NCBI GenBank assembly: GCA_002304995.1 | Contig: DBPV01000083.1 | Coordinates: 1-10,248, forward strand | Source: Syntrophaceae bacterium UBA1411 | Lineage (GTDB): Bacteria; Desulfobacterota; Syntrophia; Syntrophales; Smithellaceae | Length of the DNA stretch: 10,248 bases | Reading direction: 5' to 3' | In this document: positions 1-6,193 of the stretch, in pieces | Position numbering within the stretch: position 1 is the stretch's first letter | How the letters are laid out: the number at the start of each line of letters is the position of its first letter | Position numbers and translations under genes: made by a program | Notes under the pieces: model-generated | The model's database searches: none | Seen by the model: only the letters and a program-made list of their open reading frames with translations | Told to the model about the DNA's origin: nothing

Positions 1-8
1 GGCGAATT

Positions 9-36
9 GTAGGGGCACGGCGCGCCGTGCCCCTAC
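9..36. repeat. Perfect 28-bp palindrome
   Basis: Positions 9-22 read GTAGGGGCACGGCG and positions 23-36 are their exact reverse complement, giving a perfect 14+14 inverted repeat with no spacer. GTAGGGGC...GCCCCTAC ends are typical of dispersed, intergenic REP/MITE-like palindromes found in many copies in some bacterial genomes; that comparison is from memory. It lies outside any gene, upstream of hsdS. It has no trailing T run, so it is not a classic intrinsic terminator on either strand, although its transcript could fold into a strong hairpin at the end of whatever gene lies to the left. Only one copy is seen in this window. Confidence 0.75.
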
Positions 37-102
37 GGTGTGATGGCGATTCGATTTACAGAAACAACCGGATTGCCGGGAATGTATGATGATAATCAAA
101 TA

Positions 103-139
103 TATAATCGCCGCGGCGATCAAGAAGAATTTTGAGGGG
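103..139 (+). promoter_or_regulatory. Possible -10 box and ribosome binding site before hsdS
   Basis: A perfect TATAAT sits at 103-108, but there is no acceptable -35 hexamer 16-18 bp upstream and no TGn extension, so it may be a chance hit in an AT-rich stretch. GAGGGG at 134-139 ends 8 nt before the hsdS ATG at 148 and is a reasonable Shine-Dalgarno sequence supporting that start. A second GAGG at 142-145 is too close to the ATG to be the main site. Confidence 0.25.
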
Positions 140-147
140 TTGAGGAT

Positions 148-1293
148 ATGAGTTTGAGCGAGTTATCTGTCTCTGATCTCGGTCAAATTGTAACGGGGAA
201 AACACCAAGCACAAAAAACCCTGCTTTTTTTGATGGAGAGTATCAATTTGTTACACCTTCAGATTTGGATTGGAAGACATACTATTGCCAATCAACTGAA
301 AGAACAGTTACGGAAGATGCGAAACAAATTCTTAATAATCAATTCATACCAGCCAATACTGTCATGGTGACGTGCATAGGAAACACTATCGGGAAATGCG
401 GTCTTTCTTCTGGATTATGTTTAACGAATCAACAAATAAACAGTATCATTCCGCATGACGGGATTGACTCAAAGTTTGTTTATTACCTGCTGGCTCAGAA
501 TACAGATGTTATTCGTGGTTTTGGGCTTGGTGGTGGCGTGGCCACGCCAATACTCAATAAGAATGCCTTTGCAAGAATTAAACTTCGTGTGCCACCAAAA
601 CAAAGATGGGCAAACATCGCTTCCATCCTCTCCGCCTATGACGAACTGATTCAAAACAACCGGCGGCGGATTCAGCTTTTGGAGCAGGCGGCGCGGATCT
701 TATATAAGGAATGGTTCGTCAGCCTCCGCTTTCCCGGCCACGAGCACACTAAAATCATCAACGGCATTCCGACGGGGTGGCATAATATTCAAGTTAAAGA
801 ATTATTATCAAAGATCAGGCGCCCAGGAAAAATTCCGATGAACGAATACTTAATTGAAGGTTCCATTCCCTGTGTCGATCAATCTAGGGAATTTATAGGT
901 GGTTACACCGAAAATAAAGATGCATTGATTGATGATTTACCAATGATTGTTTTTGGTGACCATACTCGTATATTAAAATTCATCGACTTTCCATTTGCTT
1001 GTGGAGCTGATGGAACACAACTTATTTTAAGCAATGACCCATGTGTTTCTCAAGAATACTTCTTCTTCTCACTGGATGCCATTGATCTTTCGAATTACTT
1101 CTATGCACGGCATTTTAAATTCTTAAAAGATCAATTTGTGCTGCGTCCGCCAGACACGCTTATCCAGCAATTTACAGATATCGTAAAACCAATAATGATT
1201 CAGATTAGATTATTGCGTCATCAAAACCATCCCCTATCGAAAGCCCGCGACATCCTCCTGCCCAAATTGATGAACGGGGAAATCGCCGTCTGA
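148..1293 (+). CDS. hsdS: Type I restriction-modification specificity subunit HsdS
   Basis: This is the DNA-recognition subunit of a type I restriction-modification enzyme. It docks two HsdM methyltransferases and two HsdR motors and sets the bipartite target sequence. The 381-residue protein has the normal HsdS layout. Target recognition domain 1 is at about 1-148, with the typical opening ITGKTPST-like segment (VTGKTPSTKNPAFF). A conserved helical spacer at about 150-200 includes AYDELIQNNRRRIQLLEQ and AARILYKEWF. Target recognition domain 2 is at about 208-335, and the C-terminal conserved helix ends ARDILLPKLMNGEI. Length is near the usual 380-450. The ATG at 148 has GAGGGG 8 nt upstream. 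Both recognition domains are AT-rich (about 37% GC at 841-900) while the spacer is GC-rich (57% at 661-720), as expected when recognition domains are exchanged between strains. The partner hsdM is not in the window and is expected to the left. The DNA sequence recognised cannot be read from the protein. Confidence 0.95.
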   Translation: MSLSELSVSDLGQIVTGKTPSTKNPAFFDGEYQFVTPSDLDWKTYYCQSTERTVTEDAKQILNNQFIPANTVMVTCIGNTIGKCGLSSGLCLTNQQINSIIPHDGIDSKFVYYLLAQNTDVIRGFGLGGGVATPILNKNAFARIKLRVPPKQRWANIASILSAYDELIQNNRRRIQLLEQAARILYKEWFVSLRFPGHEHTKIINGIPTGWHNIQVKELLSKIRRPGKIPMNEYLIEGSIPCVDQSREFIGGYTENKDALIDDLPMIVFGDHTRILKFIDFPFACGADGTQLILSNDPCVSQEYFFFSLDAIDLSNYFYARHFKFLKDQFVLRPPDTLIQQFTDIVKPIMIQIRLLRHQNHPLSKARDILLPKLMNGEIAV

Positions 1294-1340
1294 ATTCTTC
1301 GCCTTACGATTAGACGAAGGTAAACTTACAATCAGCCGGA

Positions 1341-1346
1341 TATAAT
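1341..1346 (+). promoter_or_regulatory. Possible internal -10 promoter element before the ATPase gene
   Basis: A perfect TATAAT lies in the 91-bp gap between hsdS and the ATPase ATG at 1385. No good -35 hexamer is visible 16-18 bp upstream (aggtaa-like sequence only), so a promoter would be weak or factor-dependent. If used, transcription would start near 1353 and leave a leader of about 32 nt before 1385. That would exclude the TTG at 1349 as a start. No terminator with a T run is visible after hsdS, so read-through from hsdS is also possible. Confidence 0.3.
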
Positions 1347-1384
1347 GCTTGCAATTGGACGGGATGATCGGTTACGATAACCAC

Positions 1385-2632
1385 ATGAAAAATAGTGATT
1401 TATACCCCCGATATCTTCAACCCCGGATTATGGAGGCGCTGGCCGATTCGCCGGTGGTGCTGATCCATGGCCCACGGCAGTGCGGCAAGACTACGCTTGC
1501 CCGCCAGATCGGAGATCTGAAAGGATTTCCGTATCTGAGTTTTGATGATGATGTGCAGCGGGCGGCGGCAAAGGCCGATCCGGTGGGTTATGTCGCCGAT
1601 TTGCCAGAGCGGGTTATTCTGGATGAGGTTCAGCGGGTACCGGAACTTTTCACCTCTCTGAAAGCCCAGATAGATGCACGACGGAAACCGGGGCGATTTA
1701 TCCTGACAGGTTCGGCAAATGTGCTGTTGGTGCCGAAGCTGGCTGATTCGCTTGCCGGTCGCATGGCCATTTTGCGTCTGCATCCGCTGGCTCAGGCGGA
1801 GATTGCCGGAGGGAAGGCCGATTTTCTGTCGGCCCTGTTCGGTTCGGTTTTCAAGGCTGGCTCGTCAGGCCGCCGCCTGGGCCGAATGATGGCGGAACGT
1901 GTGGCTGCGGGCGGATACCCGGCTGCGCTTACACGGGCCACGGCACGACGGCGAACAGCATGGTATCGGGATTATGCCGATACGCTTATTCAACGCGATA
2001 TTCGGGACCTGGCGCGCATCAGCGAATTTGACGCTCTGCCACGACTGATGATGATGGCTGCGGGTCAAACCGCCTGTCTGGTGAATGTCTCTGAACTTGC
2101 CGCGCCCTTTCAGGTGAGCAGACAGACTATTCGTGATTATGTCACTTTGCTGTCGCGGATTTTTTTGCTGGAGGAATTGCCGGCATGGCACAACAACCGA
2201 TTAAGTCGCCTGATTAAAACGCCGAAAATGCATGTGGGAGACACCGGCCTGGCTTGTTCGCTGCTTGGCCTGGATGGGGAAATGCTGTGGAAAGACCGCG
2301 CACTTTTTGGACGAATTCTCGAGACCTTTATCTTTCAGGAGTTGCGCAGGCAGGCAAGCTGGCATGAGGAAACGGTATACTTCAGTCATTTTCGCGACAA
2401 AGATAAGGTTGAGGTGGATATTATTCTGGAATGCACCGGAAGGTTGGCCGGGGTTGAGGTGAAGGCGGCAGCGACGGTTACAGGTGACGATTTTAAGGGA
2501 CTGCGCAAACTTCAGAATGCCGCTCAAAAGAATTTTGCCGCCGGAGTTGTGCTGTATGACGGCGAGGCCGTTGTGCCCTTTGGAAAAAATCTATATGCCG
2601 TTCCCATATCTCACCTCTGGGAGGGCAAATGA
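1385..2632 (+). CDS. AAA ATPase with DUF4143 / PDDEXK-like C-terminal region
   Basis: This is a 415-residue P-loop ATPase of the AAA_14 + DUF4143 type. Residue numbers count from the ATG at 1385. Visible parts are Walker A GPRQCGKT (29-36), Walker B RVILDEVQ (76-83), a sensor-1-like ILTGSAN (106-112), a mixed helical region with a probable winged-helix segment (SRQTIRDYVTLL, about 245-256), and a C-terminal part with VEVDII (D345) followed by GVEVK (E358, K360). The last is the D...ExK pattern of the restriction-endonuclease fold. The reading frame extends to a TTG at 1349 and an ATG at 1364. I prefer 1385 because family members characteristically begin just before YxPRYLQPRI. No start has a strong Shine-Dalgarno sequence. 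The gene is wedged between hsdS and hsdR, and its stop overlaps the hsdR start (ATGA), which argues that it is co-expressed with the restriction subunit. The cellular role of this family is not established. A regulatory, toxin-like or anti-phage function is inference only. Confidence 0.92.
   Translation: MKNSDLYPRYLQPRIMEALADSPVVLIHGPRQCGKTTLARQIGDLKGFPYLSFDDDVQRAAAKADPVGYVADLPERVILDEVQRVPELFTSLKAQIDARRKPGRFILTGSANVLLVPKLADSLAGRMAILRLHPLAQAEIAGGKADFLSALFGSVFKAGSSGRRLGRMMAERVAAGGYPAALTRATARRRTAWYRDYADTLIQRDIRDLARISEFDALPRLMMMAAGQTACLVNVSELAAPFQVSRQTIRDYVTLLSRIFLLEELPAWHNNRLSRLIKTPKMHVGDTGLACSLLGLDGEMLWKDRALFGRILETFIFQELRRQASWHEETVYFSHFRDKDKVEVDIILECTGRLAGVEVKAAATVTGDDFKGLRKLQNAAQKNFAAGVVLYDGEAVVPFGKNLYAVPISHLWEGK
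2618..2632 (+). promoter_or_regulatory. hsdR ribosome binding site and ATGA stop-start overlap
   Basis: TGGGAGG at 2618-2624 is a strong Shine-Dalgarno sequence placed within the last codons of the ATPase gene, only 4 nt before the hsdR ATG at 2629. The ATPase TGA (2630-2632) shares two bases with that ATG. This arrangement implies translational coupling, with ribosomes finishing the ATPase re-initiating on hsdR, so the two proteins should be made in linked amounts. Confidence 0.75.
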
Positions 2633-5600
2633 CGCTTTACACCGAAGACACCCTCGTTCAGCAAACCACCGCCGAATATCTGGAGCAGAAGCTTGGCTGG
2701 CAATCCATCTATGCATACAATAATGAGGACTTCGGGCCGAACAGCCTTTTAGGCCGAAACTCCGACCGCGAGGTCGTGCTCACAAGACCCCTGCGCCGGA
2801 AACTGAAGGAACTCAACCCCGGCCTGCCGGATGAAGCTTATGACGAAGCGGTGCGTCAGATGGTCGCTACGTCGGCCATGCAATCGCTTATCGCCACCAA
2901 TCGTGACAAATACAATCTCCTCCGCGACGGTGTGCAGGTTGCCTTTCGTAACGCCAAGGGAGAGCTGGTCAAGGAACGCCTGCGGGTGCTGGATTTCAAT
3001 ACTGCAATCAACAATGAATTTCTATGCGTCCGCGAACTGTGGGTGCGGGGCGATCTTTACCGGCGCCGTGCCGACGTTGTGGGGTTTGTCAATGGCCTGC
3101 CTCTTCTATTCATGGAGCTCAAGACCGTAGGCCGGGATATCCGTGTTGCCTATGAGAAAAATTTTAACGATTATAAAGATACCGTGCCGCACCTTTTCCA
3201 TCATAACGCTCTTGTGATGCTGGCTAACGGTGTGGAGGCGAAAATCGGTTCGGTGAGCAGTCGCTTCGAGCATTTCCATGAGTGGAAACGCCTGGCCGAA
3301 GATGAGCCGGGCGTGGTGGATATGGAAACCTTGCTCAAAGGCGTCTGCGACAAGACAAATTTCATCGATCTTGTAGAAAACTACATCCTCTTTGACGACT
3401 CCACCGGTGATACAAAGAAAATTCTGGCCCGCAATCACCAGTTTCTCGGCGTGAACCGCGCCATTGAGGCGGTGCGCGAACGTAAAAATCGGGAAGGCAA
3501 GCTGGGCGTTTTCTGGCATACCCAAGGAGCGGGTAAAAGCTATTCAATGGTTTTGTTTACCCGAAAAATCCACCGCAAACTCGGCGGGAATTTCACGTTT
3601 CTGGTGCTGACCGACCGCGACGATCTGGACACGCAGATTTATAAAACCTTTGCCGGTTGCGGCGTTGTGGACAACGACCGCGACCCGTGCCGGGCGATAA
3701 GCGGAGAGAACTTGAACAGGCATCTGAATCTGCAAAAGACGCACATCTTTTCTCTCATTCAGAAATTCAACAAGGACGTGGAGCAAAACCGGCCTTATTC
3801 GGAACGCGAAGACATTATCGTCATTACCGACGAGGCGCACCGCACGCAGTATGGGACGCTGGCGCTGAACATGCGCAACGCTCTTCCAAATGCCTCGTAT
3901 ATCGGATTCACCGGCACGCCGCTTTTCACGGATGACGAAATCACACGGCGGGTATTCGGCGCTTATGTTTCAACGTACGACTTCCAGCGGGCGGTAGAAG
4001 ACAAAGCCACCGTGCCGCTGTATTACGACGCGCGCGGCGACAAGTTGGGCCTATCGGTCGGCGACCTTAACGAGCGTATTGCCGCAAAGCTGGAGGAGCT
4101 GGAAACCAGCGACATTGATGTGGCCCAGCGACTTGAGCAGGAGCTCAAGCGGGACTATCACATCATTACCGCCGACAAACGGCTGGAGCAGGTGGCCCGA
4201 GACTTCGTGGAGAACTATTCCCAAACCTGGGAAACCGGCAAAGCCATGCTGGTGTGTATCGACAAAATCACCTGTGTAAAGATGTACAACCTCATTGCCG
4301 GCTATTGGGCAGAACGGATTGCCTCGCTTGCGGCCGAACTGGCTAAGACCAGAGATGAACAGGAAGAACAGTATCGGAAGCGGCAGATTGCCTGGATGCG
4401 CGAGACGCAAATGGCGGTGGTGGTAAGCGAAGAGCAGGGCGAGGTGGACAAGTTCCGCAAGTGGGGTCTGGATATTACGCCGCACCGCCGCCTGGTTAAA
4501 GACGGGATGGATCTGTCCCAAGCCATGCGCCGAAAACCGCAGTTTCGCAATATGCAGCGGATGGCGGTGGATGATGCCTTCAAGGAAGCGGAGCATCCGT
4601 TTCGTGTTGCCATTGTCTGCGCCATGTGGCTGACGGGATTTGATGTACCGTCGCTTTCGACGCTGTATCTGGACAAGCCGCTCAAGGCGCACACGCTGAT
4701 GCAGGCTATCGCCCGCGCTAACCGTGTAAGCGAAGGCAAAAATAACGGCATGATCGTCGATTATTGCGGTATCCTCAAGCATCTGCGCAAGGCGCTGGCA
4801 ACCTTTTCCGGAACAGGTGACACCGGACGGCCGGGAGAAGGTGGCGAAGAAGAACCGGCCAAGCCAGAAGAAGAGCTGCTGGCCGATCTGGCGGAGGCCA
4901 TCGCGTTTATTCGCACGTTTTTGACCGACCGGGGTGCGTCGCTGGACGACATCATCAGCAAGAAGGGCTTTGAACGCAACGCGGCCATTGCCGCAGCCAA
5001 AGAAGCGGCAAACGAGAATGACGAAACGCGGAAGCGCTTTGAGGTCATGTGCCGGGTGGTTTTTTCAAAATTCAAGGCCTGTCTGACGGTGACAGGTATC
5101 AACAGGTATCGCAAGGACTACGAGGCGATTAACGTTATTTATAAGAGTCTCCAGAAAGACCGCGAGCAGGCCGACATCAGCGACATCATCCGGCAGTTGC
5201 ATCAAGTGGTGGACGAAACCATTGAAACGCGCCCAGGTACTTGGCATCCACAGCCCGCATATGACATCAGCAAGATCGATTTTGACAGGTTGCGGAGGGA
5301 ATTCGAACGCAGCGCGACCAGGCGCACAACCGTGCAGAATCTCAAGACTGCCATTGAAGTACGACTTCAGCGGCTGCTTGAGCGCAATCCCCTGCGCACG
5401 GATTTTCAGCGTCATTATGAGCAGATTGTGGCTGAATATAATCGTGAAAAAGACCGCGTGACTATTGAGCAGACCTTCGAGGCGCTGATCAGATTTATAG
5501 ATGAAATGTCCGAGGAAGAGTTTCGCGCCCTCCGGGAAGGTCTCGATGAAGAGACGCTTGCGGTTTTCGATCTCCTGAAGAAACCGGAATTATCAGCAGG

Positions 5601-5871
5601 AGAAATCAAGAAAGTTAAAGCGATTTCTGTGGATTTGCTCAAGACGCTCAAGGAAGAGAAGTTGCGCATCACCCGCTGGCGGGATAAGGAGGCGACGCGT
5701 GATGCCGTGCGACAGGCCATTTATGATTTCTTGTGGAACGATTCCACCGGTCTGCCGGTAGACAAATACACAGAAGCTGACGTGCAGGTGAAAGCCGATG
5801 ATGTTTATCGGCATGTGTATCGCGCCTATCCAACGCTTCCGTCGCCTTTTTATCAACGACCGGCGGCATGA
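2629..5871 (+). CDS. hsdR: Type I restriction enzyme R subunit HsdR (endonuclease and DNA translocase)
   Basis: HsdR is the ATP-driven DNA translocase and nuclease of type I enzymes. It reels in unmethylated DNA bound by HsdS/HsdM and cuts it at a distance. The 1080-residue protein is a normal full length. The N-terminal PDDEXK nuclease shows D149 (RRADVVGF) and E163-x-K165 (FMELKT). The superfamily 2 motor shows Walker A HTQGAGKS (297-304), motif Ia LTDRDDLD (327-334), the DEAH box (401-404), motif III GFTGTP (426-431), a motif V-like WLTGFDVPSL, and motif VI QAIARANR (692-699). A charged helical insert at about 560-615 sits between the two motor lobes. An acidic, Gly/Pro/Glu-rich linker follows at about 727-750, then a helical C-terminal domain expected to contact the methyltransferase core. 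All catalytic motifs are intact, with no frameshift, so the gene looks functional. The ATG at 2629 is supported by the family-typical opening (TEDTLVQQT...LGW) and by TGGGAGG upstream. It is coupled to the preceding ATPase gene. Confidence 0.97.
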   Translation: MTLYTEDTLVQQTTAEYLEQKLGWQSIYAYNNEDFGPNSLLGRNSDREVVLTRPLRRKLKELNPGLPDEAYDEAVRQMVATSAMQSLIATNRDKYNLLRDGVQVAFRNAKGELVKERLRVLDFNTAINNEFLCVRELWVRGDLYRRRADVVGFVNGLPLLFMELKTVGRDIRVAYEKNFNDYKDTVPHLFHHNALVMLANGVEAKIGSVSSRFEHFHEWKRLAEDEPGVVDMETLLKGVCDKTNFIDLVENYILFDDSTGDTKKILARNHQFLGVNRAIEAVRERKNREGKLGVFWHTQGAGKSYSMVLFTRKIHRKLGGNFTFLVLTDRDDLDTQIYKTFAGCGVVDNDRDPCRAISGENLNRHLNLQKTHIFSLIQKFNKDVEQNRPYSEREDIIVITDEAHRTQYGTLALNMRNALPNASYIGFTGTPLFTDDEITRRVFGAYVSTYDFQRAVEDKATVPLYYDARGDKLGLSVGDLNERIAAKLEELETSDIDVAQRLEQELKRDYHIITADKRLEQVARDFVENYSQTWETGKAMLVCIDKITCVKMYNLIAGYWAERIASLAAELAKTRDEQEEQYRKRQIAWMRETQMAVVVSEEQGEVDKFRKWGLDITPHRRLVKDGMDLSQAMRRKPQFRNMQRMAVDDAFKEAEHPFRVAIVCAMWLTGFDVPSLSTLYLDKPLKAHTLMQAIARANRVSEGKNNGMIVDYCGILKHLRKALATFSGTGDTGRPGEGGEEEPAKPEEELLADLAEAIAFIRTFLTDRGASLDDIISKKGFERNAAIAAAKEAANENDETRKRFEVMCRVVFSKFKACLTVTGINRYRKDYEAINVIYKSLQKDREQADISDIIRQLHQVVDETIETRPGTWHPQPAYDISKIDFDRLRREFERSATRRTTVQNLKTAIEVRLQRLLERNPLRTDFQRHYEQIVAEYNREKDRVTIEQTFEALIRFIDEMSEEEFRALREGLDEETLAVFDLLKKPELSAGEIKKVKAISVDLLKTLKEEKLRITRWRDKEATRDAVRQAIYDFLWNDSTGLPVDKYTEADVQVKADDVYRHVYRAYPTLPSPFYQRPAA

Positions 5872-5895
5872 AAACGGCAAAAACGCGCACTTTGT

Positions 5896-5914
5896 CGCGG
5901 TGAAGTTTACCGCG
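5896..5914 (+). other. Weak hairpin downstream of hsdR
   Basis: CGCGGT (5896-5901) and ACCGCG (5909-5914) form a perfect 6-bp stem with a 7-nt loop, 25 bp after the hsdR stop. No T run follows, so it does not meet the pattern of an intrinsic terminator. It could act as an RNA-stabilising 3' structure or be a chance inverted repeat in GC-rich DNA. Confidence 0.25.
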
Positions 5915-5999
5915 CCGGCCTTCGATTTGCGTTGACGGAGCGCTGTCTGCCAAGCGGCCTGCTGCTCTCCTGCAGTCCAATGCCGTCGGCAGGATTGTC

Positions 6000-6029
6000 T
6001 TGACATTATCCTCAGCTTTTTTTTATACT
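6000..6029 (+). promoter_or_regulatory. Strong sigma70-type promoter for the large gene
   Basis: A perfect -35 box TTGACA (6000-6005) is separated by 18 bp from TATACT (6024-6029), which matches the -10 consensus at five of six positions. The start of transcription would be near 6036. That leaves an untranslated leader of about 155 nt before the GTG at 6191. The spacer is T-rich. This is the best promoter in the window, and it indicates that the large gene is transcribed independently of the restriction operon. Confidence 0.7.
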
Positions 6030-6084
6030 CCCCCTTACTTTTAATACGGCAAGAATCATCGTTGCATCGTGTCATCCGTTAAGG

Positions 6085-6139
6085 TTGCGCCCCCGGCAGG
6101 CGTGACCTGTTGGAGGCGGTCCACAAGGCGCAAAGCGCC
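6085..6139 (+). promoter_or_regulatory. Possibly structured mRNA leader with competing hairpins
   Basis: Within the leader, 6093-6113 can form an 8-bp stem (CCGGCAGG with CCTGTTGG, two G-U pairs, 5-nt loop), and GGCGC/GCGCC at 6127-6139 can form a 5-bp stem with an AAA loop. A 7-bp perfect pairing between TTGCGCC (6085-6091) and GGCGCAA (6127-6133) would enclose the first hairpin and exclude the second. Mutually exclusive pairings are what a regulatory leader would show, but in GC-rich sequence they also arise by chance. No known riboswitch class is matched. Confidence 0.25.
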
Positions 6140-6175
6140 GGCCGACTGCGTTTGTGAATAATCCATATCACTGCA

Positions 6176-6193
6176 AAGGAGACATGAACCGTG
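6176..6193 (+). promoter_or_regulatory. Ribosome binding site selecting the GTG start at 6191
   Basis: AAGGAG at 6176-6181 lies 9 nt before GTG at 6191, a good spacing. An out-of-frame ATG at 6184 is only 2 nt from the same site and leads to a stop after eight codons, so it is not the gene start. The next in-frame ATG in the protein is far downstream (codon 85), so GTG 6191 is the supported start. Confidence 0.75.

Larger units (their letters stand above)
5872..6190 (+). other. 319-bp intergenic region between hsdR and the large gene
   Basis: I see no convincing protein-coding gene here. The stretch contains the weak hairpin after hsdR, a GC-rich segment with no clear signal (5915-5999), a strong promoter (6000-6029) and a leader of about 155 nt with possible secondary structure. 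The composition changes from GC-rich to an AT/pyrimidine-rich stretch around the promoter (a run of eight T at 6017-6024). I found no tRNA-like fold and no direct repeats suggesting an integration site. Confidence 0.6.

Noticed and set aside
43..135. 30-codon open frame (MAIRFTETTGLPGM...) between the palindrome and hsdS
   Set aside because: It has no Shine-Dalgarno sequence, is very short, and resembles nothing I recognise. It could be a leader peptide or a gene remnant, but nothing supports translation.
86..151. 21-residue frame beginning MMIIKYIIAAAIKK that ends in an ATGA overlap with the hsdS start
   Set aside because: The overlap is suggestive of coupling, but there is no ribosome binding site and a frame this short is expected by chance.
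1297..1320. CTTCG...CGAAG inverted repeat after hsdS as a terminator
   Set aside because: A 5-bp stem with a 13-nt loop and no T run is too weak to call a terminator.
1349..1384. Upstream extension of the ATPase to TTG 1349 or ATG 1364
   Set aside because: The extra 12 residues lack family similarity and the TTG lies at or before the start of transcription implied by the TATAAT at 1341. Family members usually start just ahead of the YxPRYLQPRI segment.
4051..4782. 243-codon open frame on the minus strand within hsdR
   Set aside because: It lies entirely antisense to conserved HsdR motor motifs, and its sequence shows no domain of its own.
5092..5111. Tandem ACAGGTATCA-like repeat inside hsdR
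   Set aside because: Two adjacent 10-base near copies in coding sequence, not in a multiple of three. They are not repeated elsewhere and the frame is unbroken, so this is a chance occurrence.
5593..6075. 160-codon open frame on the minus strand across the end of hsdR and the intergenic region
   Set aside because: Mostly antisense to hsdR, with no recognisable domain, and it crosses the promoter region. It is a shadow frame in GC-rich DNA.
6115..6150. GGCGCAAAGCGCCGGCC in the leader, reminiscent of the GACGCAAAGC...CCGGCC part of cyclic-di-GMP-I riboswitches
   Set aside because: The other conserved parts (AGGGCAAACC upstream and GGTAGCGGGGTTACC downstream) are absent, so the class I aptamer cannot form.
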